NCBI RefSeq assembly: GCF_900105675.1
Contig: NZ_LT629786.1
Location: 1,364,001 to 1,428,000, forward strand
DNA from: Pseudomonas synxantha
GTDB lineage: Bacteria > Pseudomonadota > Gammaproteobacteria > Pseudomonadales > Pseudomonadaceae
Reading direction: 5' to 3'
DNA length: 64,000 bases
Part shown: positions 38,148-47,966 of the stretch, one piece after another
Position numbering within the stretch: the first letter of the stretch is position 1
Layout of the letters: the number at the start of each line of letters is the position of its first letter
Notes under the pieces: generated by a model
The model's database searches: none
The model's input: the letters and a program-made list of their open reading frames with translations, nothing else
Told to the model about the DNA's origin: nothing
Translations under genes and position numbers: made by a program

Positions 38148-39151
38148 GAGCGTCTGACTGCCGCATCAGAACCTGTGGTTTTCCCGCTTGAGTAAAACTG
38201 CATTGCCCAGCGCCGGTAAGCGACCAATGGTGCGTCGGTGGCAGAGGGTTTCGGGTGGCGAATAAAACTCCTTTTTTCCCAGATGTCGATATCTTGTTGC
38301 AGCTGTCGCACATACCACAAATGATAAACAGCCGGGGCTAGAAGCGCATATGCGGCTTTTCGTGCCCACGACGGCCACTTGCGTAACCAGGCGATATGCA
38401 GCTTCATGCTTTCTCGATAGGTCCATTTCAACGGGGCGATTTGTGCAGGTGTAACCAGGAATTTAGCTTGAATTCCAGCACGTTCCAAATTGACATCTAC
38501 TATCATTAACCCCAGGCCATGGAGCTCTACGTCGATGCGTATTGGAAGTCCTTTCAAGGTTATACTGGTGGTTAGAGCAAGCCGATGGCCCTCATTTTTC
38601 TGCAGTTTTGAGACCCCGTTCTCCCAGCCATGAAGATGTTGGAGGTGAGCAGGGTCAAAGCCATTTTCGCTCGGATTCTGAACGCTGCCGGGAAGCACAC
38701 GAAGGCCCTGGATGGGCGCGGAATAACCGCTCCAATCGAATTCTGGTAATTCCCATTCTGGGGGCTGCCCGTGCGCACTCTGCCAGACGGCAATCAGGCC
38801 GTTCCAATCCCGGACATGTCGACTGTCCAACCGAGCCTGGGGTGGCTTGTCCCCACATCCGGTGCGTACGCATCGGCCGTCGGGTGCGAAAGCGAACTTG
38901 TGATAAGGACAAACGATATCCTCACCCTCAACCTTTCCATCGCCGAGGTGGGCGCCGAGGTGTGGGCAATAGGGGCCAACTGCGCGTAACACACCAGTGT
39001 TTGTTCGATAGAGCACTACATCTTTACCCATGAACGGCTTGGTAATGATTGCTCCGGGCCTGAGCTCATCGGCGGTGGCGATCACAAACCAGCCGTCCGG
39101 ATAAGGAAACGACAACAGATCAGTTTCGTTGGTGTGATCAGGGGCGTCCAT
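38129..39151 (-). CDS. Rieske non-heme iron oxygenase (terpene-operon tailoring enzyme)
   Basis: A 340-residue oxygenase alpha-subunit-like protein. The Rieske [2Fe-2S] motif is complete: C62-P-H64 and C81-P-Y-H84. The mononuclear iron site follows as ENGFDPAHLQHLHG (D166, H169, H174). The layout resembles KshA-type and related monooxygenases that act on hydrophobic ring compounds. It is the last gene of the terpene operon, 40 bases after the terpene synthase stop. No ferredoxin or reductase gene is adjacent, so electrons must come from elsewhere. Inferred role: hydroxylation or other oxidation of the methylated terpene made by the upstream genes. Confidence 0.85.
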   Translation of the reverse strand: MDAPDHTNETDLLSFPYPDGWFVIATADELRPGAIITKPFMGKDVVLYRTNTGVLRAVGPYCPHLGAHLGDGKVEGEDIVCPYHKFAFAPDGRCVRTGCGDKPPQARLDSRHVRDWNGLIAVWQSAHGQPPEWELPEFDWSGYSAPIQGLRVLPGSVQNPSENGFDPAHLQHLHGWENGVSKLQKNEGHRLALTTSITLKGLPIRIDVELHGLGLMIVDVNLERAGIQAKFLVTPAQIAPLKWTYRESMKLHIAWLRKWPSWARKAAYALLAPAVYHLWYVRQLQQDIDIWEKRSFIRHPKPSATDAPLVAYRRWAMQFYSSGKTTGSDAAVRRSYIPEI

Positions 39152-39191
39152 GACATTTTCCCTCGATGTTGAGTCCTATGTGGGACGAAAA

Positions 39192-40304
39192 TCATCTCGT
39201 ACGGCTGGCCTGCTGCTCTGCAATATCTTCAGCTGCGATCTCATCGGTAGAAGGCAATGGCCTGATGGTCACTTCCCCGCAGATAAAGCGTTTTCCTTTG
39301 AAATCGCTTCCGTGATAGCGCGTGCTGACAGCATGGAACTCTGCATTTCCCGAGGCCAGATGTTCCAATTCCGTAAGGTATTGTCGTACGTCGTTGCGTT
39401 CTCCTAGGGGGCCGGCGAGAACCCTGTCGCGGGCGTCAATCAGTTTTTTCTCATTGTTCTGGACGATGACTGCCAGTTTATTTAGCGATTGCTGAAGGGT
39501 GAGCCCCTCAAGGCGCATGAACAGCCACACGGAGTTGACTGAGTCGGCGATATGTATTTCTTTGCGAAATGAATAAGGGTCGTTCACCAATGTGATCGAG
39601 TCGATAGCCGCGGTTCTTACGGTAACGAGCGATTCATCGGTAGCCAGTGCGTCAGTCATATCTACGTCGATTGCATACTCCGTCATCATGGCTGCCCACT
39701 CTCCATAATTATCAATGCGCCGTAACTCCACGTAGCGCTCAAAGGTGAGCGTGTCCATCTCAAGCGCCAGGGAGTTGGTTTGCCTCGTGATTAAGGTGTT
39801 TAACGACTCTTCCAAGCGACGCCACACCTGTGGTTTCGAAGATAGCTGGTCCTTTATAGGGACTAATCCCTCATATAGTAGTTGGGCGATGGGGAAGTCC
39901 GCAGGAGGCCTGATACCCGCTATCGCATCGAAATAATGCTGACGAAGTTCAGCTTGCCGTTGTTGGTCGGCGAGTATGTCGGGCTTGGTAGTGGTATCGT
40001 CGATCAGCGTGGTGATACTCATCATCCGCTCTAAATTGTAAATTCTGTCAGGTTTAGTATGTGGATATGCGAGACCACCATAGGCGGTCATTTCCATGGA
40101 TAAGTAGTGATCAACGGCTTTCTGACTACCATAGTGAGCAAGAATATAGGGGCTGTCAGTGAGTGCGACCTGCATGGTTACTGCCTCATGATCCGGGTGC
40201 CACATAGGTTTTAGCGTTAAATTAAAGTCAGGGTGATATATTGTATCGCCAGGTTTTGGTAGGTTTTTCAAAGCGTGCACAAAGTTTTCAGGTGAGTTGT
40301 TCAT
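39192..40304 (-). CDS. Class I terpene synthase (sodorifen-synthase-like)
   Basis: A 370-residue bacterial class I terpene cyclase. The Asp-rich motif is DDTTTKPD (residues 102-109). The NSE triad is N241-D-x-x-S245-x-x-x-E249. An Arg pair (195-196) lies 45-46 residues before it, at the diphosphate-sensor position, and R329-Y330 is the usual late Arg-Tyr pair. The gene directly follows a SAM methyltransferase with a gap of 49 bases, as sodD follows sodC in the sodorifen cluster of Serratia. It likely cyclises a C-methylated C16 diphosphate. Base composition is distinctly more AT-rich than the neighbouring core genes, a sign of transfer. Confidence 0.88.
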   Translation of the reverse strand: MNNSPENFVHALKNLPKPGDTIYHPDFNLTLKPMWHPDHEAVTMQVALTDSPYILAHYGSQKAVDHYLSMEMTAYGGLAYPHTKPDRIYNLERMMSITTLIDDTTTKPDILADQQRQAELRQHYFDAIAGIRPPADFPIAQLLYEGLVPIKDQLSSKPQVWRRLEESLNTLITRQTNSLALEMDTLTFERYVELRRIDNYGEWAAMMTEYAIDVDMTDALATDESLVTVRTAAIDSITLVNDPYSFRKEIHIADSVNSVWLFMRLEGLTLQQSLNKLAVIVQNNEKKLIDARDRVLAGPLGERNDVRQYLTELEHLASGNAEFHAVSTRYHGSDFKGKRFICGEVTIRPLPSTDEIAAEDIAEQQASRTR

Positions 40305-40353
40305 GGATTTTTCCGAGGTATTGACAAATGCTTGGATGGCCTGAGGTAAAAAC

Positions 40354-41292
40354 TTAGTAAGGTTTTAGTATCACGCTGTAAATCGAAATTTTATTCTTGA
40401 TTATTGCAACTGACAAACTTTCACAGGTTGTGTGCAGCTCTTCCAGTGCGCCAGTTACGCCGCCAGGAAAGTTATTCTCAATGTTTGTTTTTATATTAAG
40501 TAGCCAGTGCGTCGCATCAGCGTTATCGGGTAGTATACGCATGTCCTGGATGGCAAATCCGCTTTGCTTTATTACCCGCGAGAGGTACTCAGGCGTCTTT
40601 CGGTGTTTGCAAGCAAGCCTGTCAACAGTGTCAGCTGTGTCGGAAGTGTATTTTTCAAGTTCTACGTTGTAGAGGTTGTCAGAAATGATAATTGTACCGT
40701 TTGGAGCAAGCTGCTTGGACAGTTTTTTCATTACTGTTTCGTATAGATCATTAGGGAAGTGAGATATGACTCCGCGCATAATAACCAGATCATAGGGTTC
40801 CTCTATTGAGGGTAATAGATCAATGTCTTGCGCGTTGCATTGATATAAATGAATGCGATCTGATAAAGCTTGATCTGCATGGAGTTTGGCTGCGTATTCC
40901 AGCTGACGTGCGCTGACATTAATGCCGTCCAAGTGCCTGCAATCAGGGAAATACTTAGCTAGATACACCAAGACGGTCCCCCAACCACAGCCGATATCGA
41001 GAATACGCTTAATTTCAGGGTTGCCTGGTTGCGCAAGGCCGGCCAGTTTCAGTTGTTTTTCAAAGTAACGCAGGCCCGATTCATCAAGCGTGATCGGCTG
41101 TGCAGAGCGTGGGTCGTCGTAAACACCGAACTGGAACCAAAGGGCGTTGCCAATTGCTTTGCGCCAGTCCTCAGGACTACCGCCATAGGTGTACACGACC
41201 TTTTCCTGGTAGTCATTGACACTGGAGCCTTGAATGATTTCATAGGTCAGGCTTTCCCCTGCAGGGTTGTACTGCTCGACTGAGGTACTCAT
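40354..41292 (-). CDS. SAM-dependent C-methyltransferase (farnesyl-diphosphate methyltransferase-like)
   Basis: A 312-residue class I methyltransferase; SAM motif I is [10 protein letters not shown] (residues 97-106), followed by the acidic loop and the motif [13 protein letters not shown]. The start at 41292 ([13 protein letters not shown]) has AAGGAG six bases upstream; the longer frame runs into the preceding gene end. By position and type it corresponds to sodC, which methylates farnesyl diphosphate and forms a cyclic C16 pre-sodorifen diphosphate. Substrate and methylation site here are inferred, not shown. Confidence 0.87.
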   Translation of the reverse strand: MSTSVEQYNPAGESLTYEIIQGSSVNDYQEKVVYTYGGSPEDWRKAIGNALWFQFGVYDDPRSAQPITLDESGLRYFEKQLKLAGLAQPGNPEIKRILDIGCGWGTVLVYLAKYFPDCRHLDGINVSARQLEYAAKLHADQALSDRIHLYQCNAQDIDLLPSIEEPYDLVIMRGVISHFPNDLYETVMKKLSKQLAPNGTIIISDNLYNVELEKYTSDTADTVDRLACKHRKTPEYLSRVIKQSGFAIQDMRILPDNADATHWLLNIKTNIENNFPGGVTGALEELHTTCESLSVAIIKNKISIYSVILKPY

Positions 41293-41317
41293 GGCGCTCT
41301 CCTTGTGAGTATTCACT

Positions 41318-43144
41318 TTATGCTTGGGCTCGCAACACATCGGCGTGTGAGGCAGAGCCATTCAACGGGACCTCCAGGCTTTGTCGCGCCAGGAATGTCT
41401 GTATTGAACTGGTGATCCCGGCGGCATCAAGACCACAGGCACCAAGTAGTTCTTCAGGGCGACCGTGCTCGATGAATTCGTCGGTAAAACCCAGCTGCAA
41501 CGTTGGGCGTGATAGGCCAAAAATAGCGGCCAGATGCTCCAGGCACGCAGAGCCCACACCACCCATCACACAGCCTTCCTCGATGGTCACCAGCAAATCG
41601 TGGGTGCGGGCCAATTCCTCGATCAGTGCGCCATCCAGTGGTTTGATGAAGCGCATATTGGCTACTGTCGCATCGAGTGCTTCGCCTGACTCAAGGGCGG
41701 GCAAAACCATCGAGCCAAAGGCCAGAATGGCAATGCGATCTCCCGCAGGTTGGTTTGAGGTGCGCCGTACTTCGCCTCTGCCAATCGGTAGGGGAGGCAG
41801 CGCAGATAGCGCGGCGACTGAGTTGCCTTTCCCGCGCGGATAACGCACGGCGGTGGGGCCGTTCTGGAGTAGTGCGGTGTGCAGCATCTGCCGACATTCG
41901 TTTTCGTCGGCGGGGCACATAATCGTCAGGTTGGGCACGCAACGCAGATAGGCTATATCGAAAGCCCCGTTATGGGTGGCGCCGTCCGCACCCACGATGC
42001 CGGCCCGGTCGATGGCGAACACTACGGGCAGGTTTTGAATGGCGATATCGTGAATCAGTTGGTCATAGGCTCGCTGCAAGAAGCTCGAGTAGATGGCGAC
42101 TACCGGCTTCAGGCCTTCGCTGGCGAGTCCGGCGGCGAAGGTCAGGGCGTGTTGCTCGGCAATGCCGACGTCGAAGTAGCGATTCGGGAAGCGTCGCTCA
42201 AACTCGACCAGCCCTGAGCCTTCACGCATGGCGGGGGTGATGGCGACGACACGTGGATCGTTTTCCGCTTCGTCGCACAGCCACTGGCCAAATATCTGTG
42301 TATAGGTAGGTTTGCCAGGCATGGTGGGAAGAATGCCTTGCGTGGGTTCGAATTTTCCGGTGCCGTGATAGAGCACAGGGTCAGTGGCGGCCGGTGAGTA
42401 GCCGTGGCCCTTCTCAGTAATGATGTGTAGCAGTTGCGACCCTCGCAGGTTACGCACGGCTGAGAGGGCAGAAACCAATTCATTCAGGTCATGACCGTTG
42501 ATGGGACCTGTATAGTTGAACCCCAGTGTCTCGAACAACGATGCCGGGGCAACAAGCTCTTTGAGTTCACCCAAGTGATAACGCAACGCCCCGACGGAGG
42601 GTGAAATTGATATGTCGTTGTCATTAAGGATTACCAGCAGCGGCAAGTCGCTATACAAGCCTGCATTGTTCATCGCTTCGAATGCCATGCCACCCGACAG
42701 TGCGCCGTCTCCAACCACCGCGACGCAGTGACGATGCTCGCCTTTGAGCCGGGCGGCTAATGCCATGCCCAGCGCCGCCGAAATCGAGGTGCTGGCATGC
42801 GCGGTACCAAAGGCGTCGTAGCTTGATTCGCTACGCCGTGGGAATCCGGAAATACCTCCGAACTGGCGAATACTCGCCATGGCTTCACGGCGTCCAGTAA
42901 GGATTTTATGGGCGTAGGCCTGATGGCCCACATCCCAGACAATCCGGTCCTTGGGCGTATCGAATACATAGTGCAAGGCGATGCTCAGTTCGACGGTGCC
43001 CAGGTTCGCCGAGAGGTGGCCGCCAGTGCGTGAAACGCTATGCAGGATGAACGCACGCAGCTCGTCTGCCAGAGGCGCAAGCGCTCCCGAATGCAGGGCT
43101 CGTAAATCAACCGGGTTGTCGATGGTATTGAGCAGCTCGAACAT
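41318..43144 (-). CDS. dxs: 1-deoxy-D-xylulose-5-phosphate synthase, operon-specific paralogue
   Basis: A 608-residue thiamine-diphosphate enzyme making DXP from pyruvate and glyceraldehyde 3-phosphate, the first step of the MEP isoprenoid pathway. Typical segments are seen: [19 protein letters not shown], the TPP motif [18 protein letters not shown], and [17 protein letters not shown]. Pseudomonads have a housekeeping dxs elsewhere, so this is probably a second copy raising isoprenoid supply for the terpene. The ATG at 43144 has AAGGAG upstream. It corresponds to sodB. Confidence 0.92.
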   Translation of the reverse strand: MFELLNTIDNPVDLRALHSGALAPLADELRAFILHSVSRTGGHLSANLGTVELSIALHYVFDTPKDRIVWDVGHQAYAHKILTGRREAMASIRQFGGISGFPRRSESSYDAFGTAHASTSISAALGMALAARLKGEHRHCVAVVGDGALSGGMAFEAMNNAGLYSDLPLLVILNDNDISISPSVGALRYHLGELKELVAPASLFETLGFNYTGPINGHDLNELVSALSAVRNLRGSQLLHIITEKGHGYSPAATDPVLYHGTGKFEPTQGILPTMPGKPTYTQIFGQWLCDEAENDPRVVAITPAMREGSGLVEFERRFPNRYFDVGIAEQHALTFAAGLASEGLKPVVAIYSSFLQRAYDQLIHDIAIQNLPVVFAIDRAGIVGADGATHNGAFDIAYLRCVPNLTIMCPADENECRQMLHTALLQNGPTAVRYPRGKGNSVAALSALPPLPIGRGEVRRTSNQPAGDRIAILAFGSMVLPALESGEALDATVANMRFIKPLDGALIEELARTHDLLVTIEEGCVMGGVGSACLEHLAAIFGLSRPTLQLGFTDEFIEHGRPEELLGACGLDAAGITSSIQTFLARQSLEVPLNGSASHADVLRAQA

Positions 43145-43368
43145 GCTGGACTCCTTGTTATAGCGCTATTCCCGTGACGGCATGTCTCAGTGCGTGCCCG
43201 TGCTGATCAGGTCAATCATCTGGTCCAGCCATGTTTGATCGTCATGCAGGGTTAATTCTGTGTGATCGTCGAGGTATCGAATGTTGGGTTACCTTGCGCG
43301 ATGACGTTACCGAAGCCATCGTTGGGTTGCAGTGCAGGGTGTTCACTGGGGCAGGGCGTGAATTCAGC
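43145..43368. other. Gap between idi and dxs in the terpene operon
   Basis: The 224 bases hold no intact gene. On the minus strand one frame codes without start for a 33-residue stretch ending DQMIDLISTGTH and a stop, and the neighbouring frame upstream gives a second run ending in TFDTSTITQN. This could be the remnant of a frameshifted gene, but chance is possible. Confidence 0.3.
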
Positions 43369-43914
43369 CTAGCGGTCGATGGGCGCAAGCTCTTTCCAAG
43401 CGAGCACTCCGGCAAGTCCGATGGTCTCGAATATTCGGCGGAACCAGACAGTAAAAGCCCCCGGAGTTGCGTCGATTTGCGTATGAATGTGCGAAAGCTT
43501 CATCCATCGCCAAGCATGTGCTTCGTCGGGATTGGCAATGGGGTCGCTACGGCTGATACCGACAAATATGTGGTCGAACTCGTGCTCGATGAGCTGATTT
43601 GAAACTTTCTCTCGATAGAGCAGAGTGGAGACCTTATGCAGAGAGCACGTAATTCCCATTTCTTCCTGCAAGCGTCGTGCTGCAGCCGCTTTTGTCCGTT
43701 CACCAGGGCGTGGGTGGCCGCAACAGGTGTTGGTCCATAGGCCTTGCGAGTGGTATTTGCCGAATGCGCGCTGCTGTAGCAATAAAGCCCCTGCGTGGTC
43801 GAAAATAAAGATCGAAAACGCGCGATGTAACTGGCCTTTTTGATGGGCTTCTAATTTGGGGGCGCAACCTTTTTTGCGGTCATATTGGTCGACTAGAATA
43901 AGTAACTCTTCCAT
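43369..43914 (-). CDS. idi: Isopentenyl-diphosphate delta-isomerase, type I
   Basis: A 181-residue Nudix-fold enzyme interconverting IPP and DMAPP. The active-site Cys lies in TNTCCGHPRPGE, the Nudix-like helix in AAARRLQEEMGI, and the catalytic Glu in EHEFDHIFVG. Most pseudomonads do not need idi because the MEP pathway gives both isomers, so its presence here points to a supply function for the terpene operon (position of sodA). It is the first gene of the operon; the leader upstream is AT-rich. Confidence 0.93.
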   Translation of the reverse strand: MEELLILVDQYDRKKGCAPKLEAHQKGQLHRAFSIFIFDHAGALLLQQRAFGKYHSQGLWTNTCCGHPRPGERTKAAAARRLQEEMGITCSLHKVSTLLYREKVSNQLIEHEFDHIFVGISRSDPIANPDEAHAWRWMKLSHIHTQIDATPGAFTVWFRRIFETIGLAGVLAWKELAPIDR

Positions 43915-44357
43915 AACGAGACCCCATTCATTGCGTCTTCGCTACTTGGTTACTGCTGACCAGACTGCGTAGGAAAAATCAGACGTGCATATTGGTAGTT
44001 GGAGAATTTAGTTGGGTTTTTGTGGTTTTCAAGTTTTTAAATAGAGTTGTTTTTTGCAATTTTCTACTGAGTAATTTCGAGTAGCTATAAGAGCGGTTTA
44101 TGATTTTCCGCAATTTTATATATAGCTAAAAATTATGAGTTGAGGTTTATGGCGCGTTGTGGCTTGTTACGCTCAAGCTAATATAGGGATATTAGTAATG
44201 TCTGCCGTTTTTTTAACTGGCGCAGAGGTGACATGTTTAGTTTGTGCCGTCAGTCGAGAGAGAATGACGTTGTGGTAGTTCGCAGGAGATGTAAGACCTG
44301 GGCCTAACACCCCCTGCTCGTGGCGGCGAGCAAACTCACTCCTATAGGGAAAAGCTG
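43915..44357. other. AT-rich intergenic region, likely promoter of the terpene operon
   Basis: No gene is supported in these 443 bases. The stretch 44000-44210 is very AT-rich for this genome, which fits a promoter and a border of acquired DNA. A hairpin TGCTCG-TGGCGG-CGAGCA at 44315-44332 near the end of the cytochrome b561 gene resembles part of a REP-type repeat and may act as its terminator. Confidence 0.4.
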
Positions 44358-44918
44358 TCAGCCGGCGGGTGTATGCCTTCCCGGTATCATGCGCAGCGCC
44401 GTGTTATCGCGCATCACATAATGGTGAAAGATCCCCGCCAGCGCATGCAGCCCGATCAACCAATAACCAACCTGGCCGAACAACACATGCCAGCTTTCAA
44501 TCTCCTCGGCCAACGCCTTGTTTTCTGCAATCAGCGGCGGTAACTCCATCCCATAGAACATCACCGAATGCCCTTTGGCACTGACGATCAACCAACCGGC
44601 AATCGGCAAGCCGATCATCAACGCATACAACGCCCAGTGCATCAGCGTCGCCAGCAGGCTCTGCCATTGCGGCGGTGCCGGCACGATCTTCGGCGCGACT
44701 CCCAGGCTGCGTGCAAACAGGCGCAGCCACACCAGCACAAACACGGTCAGGCCGAGCATGAAGTGCATTTCGACGATCAACGTGCGCGCACCGCTGCCTT
44801 TGGGGAATTGCCCGCGCAGTTCAATGCAGGCGTAGACCACCGCCAGCAGCACCACCATCAACCAGTGCAGCGCAATCGACATGGTGCTGTAGCGTGAATC
44901 GGAATTTTTCCACGGCAT
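44358..44918 (-). CDS. Cytochrome b561 family protein
   Basis: A 186-residue, four-helix di-heme membrane protein of the CybB type. Candidate heme ligands are the His of [27 protein letters not shown] and GLHALAGIFHHYV. It accepts electrons from quinol at the inner membrane. It is a single gene, leftward, between the terpene operon leader and phnX. A second paralogue lies at 59021. Confidence 0.9.
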   Translation of the reverse strand: MPWKNSDSRYSTMSIALHWLMVVLLAVVYACIELRGQFPKGSGARTLIVEMHFMLGLTVFVLVWLRLFARSLGVAPKIVPAPPQWQSLLATLMHWALYALMIGLPIAGWLIVSAKGHSVMFYGMELPPLIAENKALAEEIESWHVLFGQVGYWLIGLHALAGIFHHYVMRDNTALRMIPGRHTPAG

Positions 44919-45032
44919 TGCTGGGTTCCTCTCTCATCAGGGCATGCCTCCGTTCTTTGGCGACGGAGTGGGTTAACTGTATGCCCGTTTCAAGCGCTTC
45001 GCTCGTTGCAAATGCCGTTGTCTTGATCCTGG

Positions 45033-45860
45033 TCAGTCGCTCTGCGGCATTTCCCCGCGGGCCAGGCGAGCATTGATCTCGGCGATGACAGCCGGCAGAT
45101 CGGTGATGGTGTCGATCAGATAATGCGGGCGCGAACTTTCGAACATCGCTTCGATACGCTGGCGCTCGCTGGTCAACGTGGCGCTGTCCAAGGCACGGAA
45201 TTGATCAAGGGTCAGGCCCAGGGCATTGCCCGAGCAGGTCAGCGCCACCGTCCACATGCCGGCGCGACGGCCTTCAAGAATGCCCGGCACGGTGTCGTCG
45301 ACCTTCACGCACGCGGCCACGTCATCAATGCCCAGGGCGATCACATTGGCCAGGGCCTGGGCCGGCCACGGGCGACCGTTGGGGACTTCGTCGGTGGCGA
45401 CCACATGGTCGGCGACATAGCCGTTGGTGGCGGCCAGGGCCACGACCTTGTCCATCACTTGCTTGGGATAGCCGGAGCAGGAGCCGATCCTGATCCCTTG
45501 CGCCCGCAGCGCTGCAATGGTGTCGAGGGCACCGGGGATCAGCGCCGAGTGCTCGGCGATCTTCTCGATCTGCAGCGGCATGAAGCGCTGGTAGATGGCG
45601 GTCACATCATCATCGGTCGGCGTGCGGCCGAACGCCTTGCGGTAGCGCTCGGCAACTTGCGGCTGGTCGCAGAGGGTGCGGATATGGTCCCACTTGCCCA
45701 TGCCCATCGGGCCACGGGCTTCCTCGATAGAGACTTGCACGTCGAACTCGGCAAAGGCCTCGACAAAGATCTGCGTGGGCGCGAAGGAGCCGAAGTCGAC
45801 CACGGTGCCGGCCCAGTCGAGGATAACGGCCTGGAGGGTGTTGGGGTTTTGGTAGTTCAT
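45033..45860 (-). CDS. phnX: Phosphonoacetaldehyde hydrolase
   Basis: A 275-residue HAD-superfamily enzyme cleaving phosphonoacetaldehyde to acetaldehyde and phosphate, the second step of 2-aminoethylphosphonate (AEP) use. The HAD nucleophile motif appears as [13 protein letters not shown] and motif III/IV as [17 protein letters not shown]; the cap with the Schiff-base lysine lies between ([10 protein letters not shown]). It follows phnW by 28 bases, so the two form an operon. Confidence 0.95.
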   Translation of the reverse strand: MNYQNPNTLQAVILDWAGTVVDFGSFAPTQIFVEAFAEFDVQVSIEEARGPMGMGKWDHIRTLCDQPQVAERYRKAFGRTPTDDDVTAIYQRFMPLQIEKIAEHSALIPGALDTIAALRAQGIRIGSCSGYPKQVMDKVVALAATNGYVADHVVATDEVPNGRPWPAQALANVIALGIDDVAACVKVDDTVPGILEGRRAGMWTVALTCSGNALGLTLDQFRALDSATLTSERQRIEAMFESSRPHYLIDTITDLPAVIAEINARLARGEMPQSD

Positions 45861-45888
45861 GGTTCAGATCCTGTGGTAATGGGGGGAG

Positions 45889-46998
45889 TCAAATGTCCAA
45901 CACTTCCATTTCTTGCAGCACCTCGGCGATGGCCTTGACCGCTGCGCGCATGCCGGCCGCGTCGACATGGCCGATGCAGCCCACGCGAAAGGTTTCCACC
46001 TGGGTCAGCTTGCCCGGGTACAGGATGAAGCCCTTGGCCTTGACCCGTTCGTAGAAGTCCTTGAACTGGTAGCGCGGGTCTTTTGGTGCGTGGAAGGTGA
46101 CGATGATCGGCGCCTGGATCGCCGCCGGCAGAAAGCTGCGCAGGCCCAGTGCGGCCATGCCATCCAGCAGTGCCTGGCAGTTATCCGCGTAGCGTTGATG
46201 GCGGGCGGGCAGGCCGCCTTCCTCAGCGTATTGCAGCAAGGCTTCATGCAGGGCGGCGACCACGTGGGTCGGCGGAGTGAAGCGCCATTGGCCGGTCTTG
46301 ACCATATAGCTGTGCTGGTCGAACAGGTCCATCGCCAGGGAATGGCAGTTGCCTTGGGCAGCGGCCAGCGCATGTTTTTCTGCAAAGACAAAGCCCATGC
46401 CCGGCACGCCTTCCAGGCATTTGCCGGAGGCGGCGATCAACGCTTCGAACGGGACTTCGCGGGCATCGATCGGCAGCGCGCCGAAGGAACTCATGGCATC
46501 GATTATCAGGCGCTTGCCGTGGTGTTTGACCACCTGGGCGATCTCCGGCAGTGGGTTGAGGATGCCGGTGCTGGTTTCACAATGGATCAGCGCGACGTGG
46601 GTGATGGCGCTGTCGGCGTGCAGCAGGCGATCCACATCGGCAGCGGTGGTGGGCGCGTCTTCGGCGGTTTCAAAGGTGCTGAATGCGCGGCCAAGCACCT
46701 CGCAGATCTTCGCCAGGCGCTTGCCGTAAGCACCGTTGATCAGCACCAGCACCTTACCCTCGCGGGGCACCAGCGTGCCGATGGCCGCTTCGACGGCGAA
46801 GGTGCCGCTGCCTTGTAACGGCACGCAATGATGGCTGTCAGCACCGTTGAGGATCGCCAGCAGCTGCGTGCAAACGCTGGCGGTGAGCTGGTTGAAGCGG
46901 TCATCCCATGAGCCCCAATCCACCATCATCGCCTGGCGGGTGCGGTTCGATGTGGTCAGGGGACCAGGGGTCAACAGGATCGGCGCGGCAGTGGTCAT
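45889..46998 (-). CDS. phnW: 2-aminoethylphosphonate:pyruvate transaminase
   Basis: A 369-residue class V PLP transaminase that converts AEP and pyruvate to phosphonoacetaldehyde and alanine. The start [18 protein letters not shown] is typical; the PLP Lys is in [14 protein letters not shown]. The ATG at 46998 has GAGGA six bases upstream, so the longer in-frame start is rejected. The divergent LysR gene is its likely activator. Confidence 0.95.
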   Translation of the reverse strand: MTTAAPILLTPGPLTTSNRTRQAMMVDWGSWDDRFNQLTASVCTQLLAILNGADSHHCVPLQGSGTFAVEAAIGTLVPREGKVLVLINGAYGKRLAKICEVLGRAFSTFETAEDAPTTAADVDRLLHADSAITHVALIHCETSTGILNPLPEIAQVVKHHGKRLIIDAMSSFGALPIDAREVPFEALIAASGKCLEGVPGMGFVFAEKHALAAAQGNCHSLAMDLFDQHSYMVKTGQWRFTPPTHVVAALHEALLQYAEEGGLPARHQRYADNCQALLDGMAALGLRSFLPAAIQAPIIVTFHAPKDPRYQFKDFYERVKAKGFILYPGKLTQVETFRVGCIGHVDAAGMRAAVKAIAEVLQEMEVLDI

Positions 46999-47111
46999 CT
47001 CAAGTCCTCGCAAGGTATCGGGGGTTGAAGCTACGGCGCCTAAATTGCAGTTTGGCTTGTTATCAATCAAATTGTTTGTTGTTATGCGAGCTATCAGTGA
47101 GGCCGATAACT

Positions 47112-47966
47112 ATGAACCTGTTCCAACTACGTGCATTCGATGCGGTGGCCCGCGAGGGCAGTTTTACCCGGGCAGCGGCTCGGCTGTTTATCAGCCAGCC
47201 GGCGGTGACCGGGCATATCAAGGCGTTGGAGGAGCACTACCAGATCCCGTTGTTGCGCCGTACCGCCCGGCGCGTGGAGTTGACCGAGGAGGGCGCGCGC
47301 CTGGCGGCCATTACCCGGGCGATCTTCGGTTTGGTGGACGAGGCGCAGACCATGCTGGAGGCCAACCGCCAGTTGCTCACTGGACGCCTGGAAGTGGCCG
47401 CCGATGGCCCGCACTTGGTGATGCCGATGATCGCCAGCCTGCGCTCGCGCTACCCGGGCATTACCGTGAACCTGCGCTTGGGCAATGCCCAGGAAGCCTT
47501 GGCGGCGCTGCTGTCCGAACATGCGGACGTGGCGGTGCTCACCGAGGTGGAGCCGCGTAATGGCCTGCACTTGCAGCCTTTGGACGAGTCACGGATTTGC
47601 GCGCTGGTGCCGGCTGCGCATCCGTGGGCAAACCAGCGCGAAGGCATTCAACTGACGCAATTGCACGAGGTGATCATGGTGCTGCGCGAGCCCAGCTCCA
47701 TCACCCGGCGCACCTTTGACGACGCCTGCCTGGCGGCGCATGTGCAGCCCAAGGTACTGCTGGAGTTGGACAGCCGTGAAGCCGTGACCGAGGCCGTTGC
47801 GGCTGAGTTGGGGGTAGGAGTGGTGTCGTCGATGGAGGTCAGCCCGGACCCGCGTGTGCAAGCGGTCCCGATCCTGGGCGATGGGCTGCTCAACCGGCAT
47901 ATGCTCGGGTGCATGGAGCGGCGCCGCTCGCTGCGCTTGATTCAGGCATTTTTCGAATTGGCATGA
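47112..47966 (+). CDS. LysR family regulator, probably of the phnWX operon
   Basis: A 284-residue LysR protein (MNLFQLRAFDAVAREGSFTRAAARLFISQPAVTGHIKALEEHY). It is divergent from phnW with 113 bases between the start codons, the usual arrangement for a pathway-specific activator of AEP catabolism. Its last 25 bases overlap the convergent LysR gene that follows. Upstream in-frame starts would lie in phnW and are rejected. Confidence 0.92.
   Translation: MNLFQLRAFDAVAREGSFTRAAARLFISQPAVTGHIKALEEHYQIPLLRRTARRVELTEEGARLAAITRAIFGLVDEAQTMLEANRQLLTGRLEVAADGPHLVMPMIASLRSRYPGITVNLRLGNAQEALAALLSEHADVAVLTEVEPRNGLHLQPLDESRICALVPAAHPWANQREGIQLTQLHEVIMVLREPSSITRRTFDDACLAAHVQPKVLLELDSREAVTEAVAAELGVGVVSSMEVSPDPRVQAVPILGDGLLNRHMLGCMERRRSLRLIQAFFELA

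Noticed and set aside
43231..43602. Plus-strand open frame opposite the end of idi
   Set aside because: It lies antisense to a well-supported isomerase gene, lacks a ribosome site and is not family-like.
47942..47966. Frameshift or fusion of the two LysR genes
   Set aside because: The overlap is between convergent genes, each complete with its own helix-turn-helix and effector domain.
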